64,000 nucleotides of DNA, from assembly GCA_021613375.1 (NCBI GenBank), contig CM038726.1, positions 9,432,253 through 9,496,252 of the forward strand, given 5' to 3'. The stretch is from Megaleporinus macrocephalus (lineage: Eukaryota; Chordata; Actinopteri; Characiformes; Anostomidae). A model generated the notes under the pieces. That model ran no database searches. It was not told the DNA's origin and worked only from the letters and a program-made list of their open reading frames with translations. The translations under genes and the position numbers were made by a program. Below are positions 49,101 through 62,000 of the stretch, in pieces (position 1 is the stretch's first letter; each line of letters opens with the position of its first letter).

Positions 49101-49755
49101 TGCTGTAAATACCTTAACTTGTAAATAATAACATATTAACGTTCACATCATTCGAATAAAATTAAATGTGATTAATAATGAAATTTCGAAATAATCCAAT
49201 AACTAGATTCTAACCTATTTAGGCTCCTATAGCTAGGAAGCAAGATGCTTAATAAGCCAATTTTGACAGTTTAACAGATACATAAAGTTAACAAGACTAG
49301 TATAGTTTCATTCATAAATATGAATGAATAGTTTTGGGTTGCAGTGTCCATATTGTGCAGCCCTAGTTCACTCTATTTTCACTATGCAAAGAGAGAAAAA
49401 AATCTCTTTTGGGACAAAGTTGGTAAATACAATTTTTAGTACCCATCACATAAAATATGATTAATTACAAAAACTATTTTAATTGTTTGACTAATATTTC
49501 ATGCTCACTTTTTACAAGTTTACCCACAATAAAGATGTTAATGCAAGAATTTATCTTAATGCACTGTAGTGTTGTTGTGATTTTTTGCCATTTATCACAT
49601 TCCAAGACCTTTAAGATAAAAACAATAAAAAGCTACATAGCTTGTGGTTCTTTGAAAAACTAAAAAATGAAGAATGGGAGAAGAATGAAAATCCAGAAAC
49701 AGCTTTTATTTCAAAAGAAGAGTTCTCCATCTACAACCATAAACTACATTATTAG
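46140..49755. other. Intergenic, no gene seen
   Basis: AT-rich DNA with only short chance ORFs. No splice-bounded exon or transposon terminus was recognised. Confidence 0.45.
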
Positions 49756-49759
49756 ATTA

Positions 49760-49930
49760 TTAGGCTATCAAATTATGCTACCTATGGTTTTAATGTAGGA
49801 AGTTTTGTTTTATGATGTTATTTAGGCTATCAAATTATCCTACTTGTGGTTTAAATGGAGGGAGTATTGTTTTATGATGTTATTTAGGCTATCAAATTAT
49901 GCTACCTTTAGTTTTAATGCAGAGAGTAAT
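49760..49930 (+). repeat. 62-bp tandem repeat, three units
   Basis: Units start near 49760, 49822 and 49884 with TTAGGCTATCAAATTATG and end in TTTTAATG(C/T)AG-like sequence. The same repeat occurs inverted at 45453-45580, about 4 kb away. Confidence 0.85.
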
Positions 49931-49934
49931 GAGG

Positions 49935-51777
49935 CAGTGAATGTAAACAAAGGTATTATAGCTCATTAAAGCCCCTTTTCCTACACAAAATCAAGGTATA
50001 CTTTTTAAAAACACTTTATGTAGAGTAGTTTTAACACATTAAAGGTACATGAGTATAAGTTGTGAAAGCAACACAAAAAGGTATATGTTTTGCAAACATA
50101 TTTTATTAAAGTATAGTTATATTGCTCAAATATTAGCTCCTGGGCACATTTTGTAAAAGCATAGTTTCAGCATAAAAAAACACATTTATATATAGTATAT
50201 TCATTGTATAAATCGGACATGAACAAAAACCAGTACCACATTACCAGTACCACCAGTAGCACATTAGCTATATAAAGGATACTTTTTTAAAGTATACTGG
50301 AGTACACATTGAGAGGTTAAGTATAACATCATAAGTTTAATGGTTCAAACTTTAAAAAACAAACTTTAATGGTTCCACAAATACTTTAAGTACACTGTTA
50401 TTATTAATAGAATTAAAAATGAAGAGACAGCTTTACACAACTTAATATGCATTAATATAAAGCATGCATAGTCTAAAACTCTGAGACATACAGTCTGTAA
50501 ATTGTGCAGGAAACTTGTAAACCTCAAGGCAATTTGGCTAAGGACTGAGGGAACACAAGGCATAAGTTAGCATGACCTGGTACAGTTTACCACAAGCTTT
50601 GTATCGAGCATCTCCACCTGATTAGGTTTGGATATAATTGGTAATAAAACTCAAGGTCTGGAAAAGACAAAATAGGAGGGGTGACATTATCCCATACCCT
50701 GAGATGTGATGTATATAAAGATGCACCTCTGTACCTGTGTGAGTGTACCTTAATGCTGACTTAGAAGACATTCTCCACTGGAATGAAGAATAAAGAATCT
50801 GCTTCTCTAACCGATGAGTCTTCTTCTTTCTCAAATTGTTTTATTTAGCTTTATGAGTTTATTTTATTAGCGACCTAGCTGGGTGAGTATAGCTTTATCA
50901 TTTACTAAATGTCAAAGGAACAACATTATATTAAAATATAAATTTCTTTTATAAGGGTGAACAGCAGAAGCTTTAGTTATGCTGGTGTTCTGTTTGTTCC
51001 CAGATTCACTTGGTCACGGCCAGTGTATTCCCAGTAGACAAACATAAACGTTCAAAACTGAAATAATGTTTATATACTGTATTAACTTACTCTTTTGTAC
51101 ATTCAAGTATTAATCCTTAAGTGATTACATACACAATTATAACTATGTGCACAGCTTTATCATAAAGATCAAAGAATTTATATATTTTTGCATAGCAGAG
51201 CAGTTAATAGTATAAACTTTACATTTACATATGATTGCAGAGTGAAACACAACAATCAGAGTGAAGTACCTGATTAGTGTTCAGTGTTATTAGTGTTCAG
51301 TACAGCATCATATCCAGTCACTGCTCTAGTGTTACAGTTTGCAGCAGTCGAGTTATTAATGTGACTGAATACAAAGATCTGAAATAGAGATATAACGGTG
51401 CAGAACCAGGTTTCACAGTGAGCTGCTGGACTGAGACAGGAGTAGTGACATCCATACCTGACTGAGACATGAGGATTGATGTCCAGACCTGTTTATGCAG
51501 GGCTTCAAAGTTATACATTTGACCTGTAACACAGATTATACAGTGAACTGCAGTGAAGATCAGCTACTGGAGTAGCTGATGTGAGGAGGACAGACAGTGA
51601 GGGAAGCTGACAGATGAGCAGTATTTGTATGTCATGTTTTGAATAATAGAAACTTTGAATAATAGAAACTGTCTGTACATAAAGCTTCAGCAGTGATACT
51701 GTATCAGTAACAGGCAGTGCTGAAACCCTCCCAGCCTTTTCTATCGAGTCTGTATGTTCAGCAGTTGAGGAGAACTC
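49935..51777. other. Downstream region of the GIMAP gene
   Basis: Probably 3' UTR and intergenic DNA. A possible non-coding exon lies at 51463-51493 (acceptor CATAAACAG, donor GTATGG). The nearest AATAAA on the minus strand is far (about 50872), so the transcript end is not fixed. Confidence 0.4.
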
Positions 51778-53051
51778 TCAGCATGTAGAGACTCTCCTAC
51801 TGATCTCCTTTTGCTCCTGAGCAGCTCCTCCTGTATATTTATGGACCTCCTCCAGTAAAGTGCTACTAAGTTCTCTCACTCTGAGTCTTAGTGTCTCCAC
51901 CTCTCTGTCCTTCTCATCCAACTGGCTGCTGAACTCGTCCTGCATCTTTGACTTTAAGGCCAAAATGTTTCTCTGGAGTTCAGGCAGGATGATCTTCATG
52001 AGGTTTCTTTCTGCCTCCATTCTGGCTTCTCCTTCATACATCTCCCTGATCTCCTCCATCTCCTGTCTGTGTCTCTCCTCCATCTCTCCCCTGTCCTTTT
52101 CACTCTCTTCTTTCAGTCTCTCTAACTCCAACTGAACCTCATTCCTCTGCTCAATCTCTCTCTCCCTCTCTCTTTCCAGCTCTACCTTTCTCTTCTCATC
52201 TCTTTCCTCTTTGAGTGTTTCCTCTAGTTTAACTATTCGCTTTTCATGCTGATTTATTTTTGTATGAAAGTCCGAAGTTGATTCTGTAAACTTCATAAAA
52301 GTCTCCTGTACACATCTCTCCAGTTTCTCTTTTGTTTCTCTTTCTTCTCTCTCTCTTATCTCCTCTTTTTCTCTCACAATTATTTTCTCTATCTCTTTGA
52401 TCTGAGATTCTATCTCCAGGTAGATCTCACTGCTGTAGAACTTCTCTCTGTTTCCTTCCACCATCTTCTCTATCTTCTCCAGCAGCTCTGAGGTTTGAAA
52501 AGCGTCTCTGCTCTCCTTAATGCTGAGACAGTGAAACCTGTTCCCACATTTCTCTACAAGTCTCTGGACCTCCTGCTTTCCTGACTGGATAAACTCTTCA
52601 ATGTTCTTCTCCTGGACGTCATCATTAACAGTGAAAAGGATCATGGTGTTCCTCCAACATCTCTCTCCAAAGATCTCCTCCATTTTCTCCAGCATCCCTC
52701 TCTCCTCTCCTGTAGACTGCTTCACTGGTATAACTAGGAGAAAGACATGGGGTCCTGGAGCAGACAGGCGGACACAGAGTCCCACGTCCTGTCTTAGCTC
52801 CTCCAGAGAGAGTCCAGGACAGAACCAGTCAGGAGTATCCACCACAGTCACCTGCCTCCCAGCCACCTCCCCCTGTCTGCTCTCACTCTGCTGCCTAACT
52901 GTAGACGCTCCAGCCTGGCTCCTCTCCTCTCTGCCCAGGATGGTGTTTCCTGCTGCACTCTTCCCACATCCAGTCCTCCCCAGCAGCACCAGCCTGAGTT
53001 CTGCTACAGGAACTGACACTGGAGAGGCTGAACTAGAGGATTCTCCACTCA
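51778..53051 (-). CDS. Gene 1 terminal exon: GIMAP/AIG1-type GTPase with long coiled coil
   Basis: 424 codons to a TGA stop. G domain, about residues 18-215: P-loop GRTGCGKSAAGNTIL (G1), VVDTPDW (G3, Asp in place of the common Gly), and a LFTVNDDV segment at the G4 position. AIG1-family blocks such as FLLVIPVKQSTGEERGMLEK and KCGNRFHCLSIK are present. Residues about 215-410 are a continuous charged coiled coil. The exon starts after CTGCAG with TG, so its ATG is completed by the A from the preceding exon. Length exceeds a basic GIMAP (about 200-300 residues) because of the coiled-coil tail. Recognised with high confidence as GIMAP; the particular member cannot be named. Confidence 0.93.
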
Positions 53052-56000
53052 CTGCAGATCAACAAGAATAAGGATTTTAATCTCTTATTATAAGCTGGTG
53101 ATCATTCTGTTCAGAGAAATGTATACGACTGTATGAAACTGAAATTATTTACTATATAGAGGAGGTTCTTTACTGTTTCTTCTCCTGAGCGGTGCTGCAG
53201 GTTCTGGAGTCTCTCCACTGACTATGAAACAGAAGAACCACATATAATGAAGATTTTTTAAATTATTATTTAATTTAATTTGTATTATATTGTATATTAT
53301 TCTAGTACAGATTATTTTTAGTAATATTAAAAAATGTGTTCTAATGTAACACCTACAGTGTATGATCAATATTTAGTTACTTACAGTGTTGAGATATCAT
53401 GTCCTTACTGTTTCTTCTGCTGGCTGCCACGGATGACTCTGGATCTGTTCTTTCCTGCAGCTGCTTGTTTCTCTCTTCTAGAAGTCTGTCTTTCTCCTCA
53501 ACCTGCTTCTTTCTTTCCATTAGCTGTGTGTTTCTCTCACTTAGAGATTTCTCCTTCTCTTCCATCTGTTTGTCTTTTTCACTCAGTTCAGTTTTCTGTT
53601 GTTCAATAATCTCTAAATGTTCTTTTATAGTCACGTCTTTCTCTTTCAGTTTTATTTCTTTATCATTCAGTTGTTGTTTAATCTCTTTTAATTCTTCATC
53701 TTTTCCCACAAGTCTTTTCTCTATTTCTTCTCTTTGTATTCTATGATTCTCTGATTTCATTGTTGTTTGTATCAGTTCATCTTGTGTCTCTGTGAGAAGT
53801 TTTTCTTTCTTTTCTAATATTTTGTTCTTCATCTGAAGTGCTGCTGTATTTTCAGTCAGAAGTCTGTTTTTCTCCTCGGCTTGTTTCTCTCTCTCCATTA
53901 ACTGTGTGTCTCTCTCAGCAATAATAGTTCTTGTTTCTTCTAGCTTTTTGTTCTTGTCAGTTAAATCTGTAAGAAAACATACATTTAGAGAAAGTAAGTG
54001 TATTAGCTGGAAAAGAAACAAAACCACAAACTGACTTTATTTTTATTGAACAATTAGCCAGTTTACAGATATACAGTACTGAGATTTAACAACAATTAGA
54101 TTATTAGAAACAAATAGATTTTATTTCCCTGTTACAAAAACATTGGAAAAAATGTCAACTAAAATACAATGAGTCAAATGCATTAATGAAAAAAATAATT
54201 GTGCAAATTAGTTAATAACAATTACACCAGTTAAAACTCTAGAAACACCTACTTAAAAATAGAAATATTAAAATATATACTATAGTCTAGAAATAATAAA
54301 GACGTAAATTAAATGGAGGAGATCAATTAATATTTTTCTCTTTGTTTTTACAATCTGCTGCATTTTACAATCATAGTGAAACATTGAAACTATAATATAA
54401 CACATACAGGATTATATACACACCAAAGAATATAAACAAATCAAAAATATCATCTTATATAGATTTAGTTTTAAATTACACTGCTTTACACACACGTGAC
54501 ATTTTCTCAAGACAGAGTCAGTTTAAAGAGATCCTGGTCAGTTCATATCCCATTACACTAAAAACATGACTGCAAAACACTGGTCCTCAACGAATGGGAA
54601 TTTATAAAGATAATGGCTAAAAACAAAAAAATTATGTTTTCCTTTATTTTAAAGCTTAAAATTCAGAAAGAATAAATTCTCTCTCCTGGTGATTTTCCAG
54701 CAGGACTGAACTCACACATATGCTGATATGCTAAACGTTTGACTGCTCGTGTCTGTCTATAATGATTCAGGTACATTAATGAACACAGTTAATAAAGACT
54801 GAAACTGCTGAGCTTAAACCTGAAAACTCACCAGTCATCTGTGATGAAATGATACTTTTCAGGGTTTCAGTTTCAGTCTGTAGGTCAGAATTCTGCTGTG
54901 CTGAAATGATAAAGACACAATATTAATTTGATCACTCAGATATTTTCTAATCAGTCTGTGTGTTAAATTCTTACCTGTGTGTTTAAGTTGTTGTTCTTTC
55001 TCTTCTAACTCTTTCTGCTGACGAGTGACTTCAGTTTTCTGTTCTTCCAGTCGGATCATCATCTCCTGTAGTTTGCTGCTCTTGTCCTGCAGTTCCTTTC
55101 TCAGTGTGTCCAGTTGTTTTTTACTGCTGTCCACCTCTTTTACTGTGCTCTCCAGTAAAGTCTCTTTCTCTCTCAGTAGTTTGATCTGGTTCTCCAGTCG
55201 TCTGTCTTTATCTTTAAGTCGTATCTGATTCATTTCAGATTCTTTGCTCATTTGTTCTAGTTTGTCTTTTATCTCCTGAAGAAGTTTTTCTTTCTCTTCC
55301 AGCATCTTGTCCTTCATCTGAAGTGTCTCTGTGTTTCTGGTCAGAATTTTTTCTTTCTCTTGAATTTGTTTGTCTTTTTCTATCAGTTGTGTGTTTCTCT
55401 CTATTAGAAGACTCTCTTTATCTTTAAGATGTTTGGTCAGTCCTGGACAATCTGGGAAAAACACATTTATTTAACATTTAACATCCAGCTGGTCATACGA
55501 CTGATTCACAAACATTAATATTAGTTTAAAATATTAGTTTCAGTATTCGCAGCTCATCAATTTTGTTGTTCAGTTTTGATTCTCCTTTGTCTGTGAACTA
55601 AACTCCATTAAAGTTAAATCCCACCAGTTTAAAATAATTCATTATAATTAAATGATTACAATAACAAGATGCTCAATGTGGTTTGATGTGAAATCATCCA
55701 GTCAGAATTATTCAGTGTTGGTGATGAGAACCAGATATCCAAAGTTTAATGTTTCCAAAATCTTATATATTATTATATATTAATAATATATTATTATATT
55801 CAATTATTACAAATTATAAATATGATTCCTGAGACATTGATTTATGATGATTAAATCTCACCGGTTAGCAGAGCAGATTCCTCCATTTCCATTTTCTCCT
55901 CTTCTGTCCATTCTCTGTTACTCTGAATAAAACAGAGTGAAGATTTAATGTGTGACATCATTCTGTATGTTATGTGATCAGTAAGTGTTTCTCTGTTTAA

Positions 56001-59000
56001 ATCACTGTTGATGTGTCAGTATGAATCACTGAGAGCTGATATTAATATAACAGTAGAGACTCTGATGAGTTGAAATGATTTAAAATGATACTGTGCTTGA
56101 AAATCAGCATCTTTTAAAGTGGTGTTTAATCAGCATTATGTTCATTATTTGTTTACAGTTGTGGGACTTTAAACACAGTCTGACTGAGACAGAGTTCACA
56201 CATACACTACAGAGACTGTGCTGTGATCATCACACACAGTATTTTATTAAGAACTGAATAAGAGCTATTTTACATCATATACTTTCAGTTTTCAGAATAA
56301 ATCATTCATCAATCAGGACCTCATGGGAAGAGAGTAACAGATCCACAGAAACACACAAATCAGAAAAGAAGAATTAAAAACAGTTCCAGCTCTGCAGTGT
56401 CTGAGGATCATGATCACTTACAGAATACTGATCAGCATTAACACTATAATAACATCAACTCAACACCATGAAAGAGAAATCAACATTAAAGAAGCTCAAT
56501 TAATGTAAACTTTATGAAGAATTTTAAAAATAATATTAAAGCAGATTATTAAGGAAATGTGGTCTATTTAGAATAATGTGCTCACCTGATAAACGATGAC
56601 ATCTATGACAGATTAGAGAGAAAACAAAACTTTTACAATATTGAAAATATATAAGATAAAACATTATATCACTGTTTTCTACAGTAATACAGGAAGATGT
56701 TGTGTAGATGTTTTGAAGGGACGTATCATGAAAATTTAATTCTCCTCAATTGTTTTTAAATATGGATCTTTAATTAACTCTATCTGCTACCGTATTAACA
56801 GTTAGACTTTTAAACTCTTTATAATAATCATTAGTTCCTCTTTCAGATCATGTTTATATTCTAGAGTTTGAGAGGAAAAATGAATAAACACTAAAACTGA
56901 AACTGCAAGTTAAAGAGATAAAAATGAAGCTGGTTTAAAGTGTGAATGTTCTGTATCTTCTAAGAAGTGAACCTGATCATCTCCTCAATAAGTCTCCTCA
57001 TCTAAATACACACATTACACACTGATTTATACTCGCCACTCATCTAAATACACACATTACTCACTGATTTACACTCACCACTCATCTAAATACACAAATT
57101 ACACACTGATTTATACTCACCACTCATCTACATACACACATAACACACTGATTTATACTCACCACTCATCTAAATACACACATTACACACTGATTTATAT
57201 TCACCACTAATCTAAATACACACATTACACACTGATTTATACTAATCACTCATCTAAATACACACATTACACACTGATTTATACTCATCACTCATTTAAA
57301 CACACACACATTACACACTGATTTATATTCACCACTCATCTAAATACACACATTACACACTGATTTATACTCACCACTCATCTAAACACACACATTACAC
57401 ACTGATTTATACTCACCACTCATCTAAACACACGCATTACACTAATTTATACTCACCACTTATCTAAATACACACATTACGCACTGATTTATACTCACCA
57501 CTCATCTAAATACACACATTACGCACTGATTTATACTCGCCACTCATCTAAATACACACATTACACACTGATTTGTACTCGCCACTCATCTAAATACACA
57601 CATTACACATTGATATATACTCACCACTCATCTAAATACACACATTACACACTGATTTATACTCAACACTCATCTAAACACACACATTACACACTGATTT
57701 ACACTCACCACTCATCTAAACACAAACATTACACACTGATTTATACTCACCACTCATCTAAACACACACATTACACATTGATTTATACTCACCACTCATC
57801 TTAATACACACATTACACACTAATTTATACTCACGTGTCAGTGGAGGCTCCTGTGAAGAGAATAATATGAAGTGAATATTTCATGTATGGAATCACAAGT
57901 GAATTATTAGATGTAAATATCAGTAAAGCTGGAGACAACACAGTGAATGTAGAAAACACTGCACTGTTTGTAGAGTTTCTTTTCTTTATGAGGATCTGAT
58001 ACAAACTGAACCTTATAATAGTATTTACTGCTGTAATTTTGTCTGTCTGTGTGTCTGTCTATATTTACCTGCAGGGCTGATAATATATAATTCAGTGATG
58101 ATATGTACATCGCTGTCCAATGAAAAACATGTATCTCCATTTTTGTCAATTTTGACTTTTCTACATCATTTGAACACGCCAATGGTGGTTTACATTGTGT
58201 GAAAATTCATGATGAATGGACCAATAGAAGTGCTTCAAAATAGCTTGGGAAAAATTCTGGTTCCACTTCCATTGACTTCCATTGAAAGTAAAGTATGTTT
58301 TTGGTCTCTCCTGAAAAGTTTTGAAAAGCAATTTTGGAGATACTTGCTTTTCATTGGACAGCGAAGATATGTATATGTATATAAATGATGATATGTATAT
58401 ATATGTATATGTATGTATATAAATGTGTCTCTATTGGTCATTAAAAGAGTTTAAGGAGATTAATTTTCTGTTTCAGCTGCTTTTAATATTCCATCTTCCA
58501 GATTCTCTGCTAGCAGTCCAACTGCTTCTCTCTAGAGCTTTCAGAGCTTCTCCCTCACATTACAACCTTCTGTTTATCATTACACCTGAGATTCTGTTAT
58601 TCCTAATGAGATTCACTCAGACTGATGCGTATTTGAGTCACGTGTTATAAATAAATGAACTTTTGTGAAATAAAGATCATTTTATTGTTTTAAACATTTG
58701 AGTGAAAGTAGAAATGATGTCAGATGTGTGTTTGTGGGATGTGAGTAAAAATGATGTGGAATCATCTCTTTTCATCTGAATTACACACTTAAGATCCTGT
58801 TTGTATCAGTTTTATTTAAAGATCTAGAGAAGAAGAAACATAGCTGGAGAAATACAACTAGTTCACTGAGTAATATGTAATATATAATAAAGTTAAATAC
58901 CAAACTAAACATTTCAAAAACATTATTCAAAAACAAATAATATAGTATATAATAAATTTAAATATAATTATTTGTTTTTGTGGTCTTTGTACAAAATGTA

Positions 59001-62000
59001 AGCAGCAGTTACTATTTAATTAATTCTTATTGTCTACAACAGTGAACAGTATTTTTGTAATTATGTGTTTCACTGTGTGTTTAAAGGAGATTATCAATAA
59101 TAATTATTAGTAGTAATTTATTGTTTCTAATTTCTATTGTGATAAAACATCACACGTTAGGTTAATGTTGAGCATCTCTGAGAAATAGAAACAGTCTGTT
59201 GAATTGATGCTTGAAGCTCTGAGTTACATATAAAACTAAAAACAAAACAAAACATCTCTCAAATCTCCTTCAGACACTGTAAGATTAGTGTAACTCTTTC
59301 CTGATCATCTAGAAAGTCTATGATGAGAGATCTGCAGACTGAATAAGAGAAGCTAATTATTCTTAAATGAAGTGAAAGGACGTGTAGGAGATGAGAGGAT
59401 CTCAGTAATCAAGTGTTTCAGAGCTGCTGACTGTTCAGTATGTGCTGCTTGTTGTGAGTCACTGATATAGAGACTCATACAAACAGGCAGATAGTGTGTG
59501 TGAGTGTGTCAGAAGCTCCTGCTGTGTATGTGTTCTGGCTATTTTCAGTAATTCAGTAAACTACAGTAATGAGAGACTCTCTAACGATAATGATGTACTG
59601 ATGATGGAACGTCTCAAGTATTACATCATCACATAAGAACAGTGACATCACTCCCAACAGAGTCCAGACTGTTTTTATGTGTTGTGTGTGTTTCTCATCA
59701 GTGAACTTCACTGTCTCTACATGTCTGCAGTGCAGTGGGATTATGTACAGGAGCATTGTGGGAAGGAAGGAGGGAGATGGAGATCAATAACCTTCATTCT
59801 GTGATCAGAGACTTTGTCCATCACATGATCATTAAATAAAACTGTTATTTTAAAATGTGGTGTATGTGAGTATCAGCTGTCAGTAGGAGGAGGAAATATC
59901 ATTTACTTACTAAACCACCTGTTTAAACAACAGAAAGAGACGATGTTAGATAAAAACATCCACAACATCATTTACAATTAGAAAACTTCAGAATCTCTTT
60001 ATCTCCTTATGAGAAATCTACCATTCTTCTTTCATCCCTGCACTGACTGCACTTAAGACTTGTTTATACCACAGTAAGACATTCTGAACATCATATATCT
60101 CCTAGTAGACATACAAACAATATCTGCTCTTCTGTATCTTCTGAAAAGTGAACCTGATCATCTCAATAAGTCTGACTTTCTGCTGCACTTCCTTTGACTG
60201 TCTGTAACCTGTTTGTTCTGTATTTACTTCATATTCCAGCTGACCAATTACTAATATTCCATTATTAGCTACATTAAATTTTCATTGAACTGTGTTAAAT
60301 TAACAGCTGCAATGTATCACATTTTAATAATACAGTTTAACAGACCATCAAATTCGGAAACAACTTTCCAAAGTGTTTTCAAAGACAGATCACATTTAGC
60401 AGTTAACATTAAATCAGTCAACCAATATTACTGCTGACTGATGATGTTCACTATTGTCTGGCTCAAAAATATGAGAAGCAGCCAAGGCTTAAGTGAAGAA
60501 GTGTTTTCGTTTGATCTGGATCAGTTCCTAAAAGTATCGTCTCATTGCATTAAGCTTGTTATTTAACTTTCTAGGTAATTATTACTGTTAGTTCTTAATT
60601 ATTGTCCTTGTAGATATTGTAGTTTTTAGCCTTTCAGATTCACTCAGAGCAAAAAGCAATTGTTAGACTAAAGATATATAAAGATCACGATAATGCAATC
60701 ATCCCAGAGTTTTGCGTGCCTCTATATTTCACAGTGGTTAACGCTCCTGTTATACAGCACCCCGTCCATGTTTATCTAGCTTGTTAGTTCGTTGGGTATC
60801 CTGTCTGACTCACTTTTTATCGAATAGAAATAAATCACTAATGTAAGTGGCCTCATCCACATGTGATGGTTCCTTACTGCACTGCCAGTCTTTTTGATGT
60901 TAGGAAAGTTAGATTAGCTGTGATGACAGGGATTTAGTTGTAACATATTTAGTTGTATATTCAGGTGAATAAAGTCTCAAGAAGTATTTTGTAAGTCAAC
61001 TTGGTGGTTATGTGATGAGTACTGGTAAGTAATTTAGTCACACCTATCTGTCTGTACACCAGCAAAAGTCTTCACCTGTCTGTATACCAGTAACAGTATT
61101 CACCTGTCTGTATACCAGCAAGAGTCTTCACCTGTGTGTATACCAGTAACAGTATTCACCTGTCTGTATACCAGTAAGTCTTCACCTGTCTGTATACCAG
61201 GAAGAGTCTTCACCTGTCTGTATACCAGTAACAGTCTTCACCTGTCTGTATACCAGTAAGCCTTCACCTGTCTGTATACCAGGAAGAGTCTTCTCGTGTT
61301 TGTATACCAGTAAGTCTTCACCTGTCTGTATACCAGTAAGTCTTCACCTGTCTGTATACCAGGAAGAGTCTTCACCTGTCTGTATACCAGTAAGAGTCTT
61401 TACCTGTCTGTTTACCAGCCTATGCCAGCATGAAATTTGCGTTAGTAACTCTCTCTGCTGATGTTCAGCTGAACACTCTGAACACTCAGTACAGATAAAT
61501 ACATTCAGTCTTTACACCAAAACACTCTTCATCAACAATCAACACATACAAATACAAATACACAAATTACACAGTAACGTATACTCACGTCTCACAGCTC
61601 TCCTTAAAATGTCCTGTAAAGAAAATGATATAATGTGAAAAATATATTATTCTTCTCTATTATAGTCCATCCAACACTCCTCCCTCTTCACTCTCTCCTC
61701 TCTTATTTCTTATTACACACTGTGGAATTTAGAGCTGCAGGAAAAATTATATTTATACTGTTAAGGCAATATTACCTTCCCTGCTCTTCAGAATAAGAGT
61801 CCTTGCTGAGAAACACAAATAAAAGTCTTTTTTTTAAATAAACAAAATTAACCTAAACCCAGTGTTCTCTTTTTTTTAGAATATAACCTAAACCCAGATG
61901 TGCACTAACACCACAGTCAAACAATGAAACAGAAATGTGCACTTTTTTCATATACTTGTATACATTTTTAATTTAGTAAATGTTTTTTAGTAAATGTTTT

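Noticed and set aside
51318..51518. Possible extra coding exon after the GIMAP stop
   Set aside because: It lies downstream of the in-frame stop and no alternative donor before the stop was found; at most a 3' UTR exon.
51860..52135. Plus-strand ORFs rich in Ser/Leu over the GIMAP and coiled-coil exons (also 52601-53071, 53399-53746, 55025-55228)
   Set aside because: Antisense shadows of the highly charged minus-strand exons.
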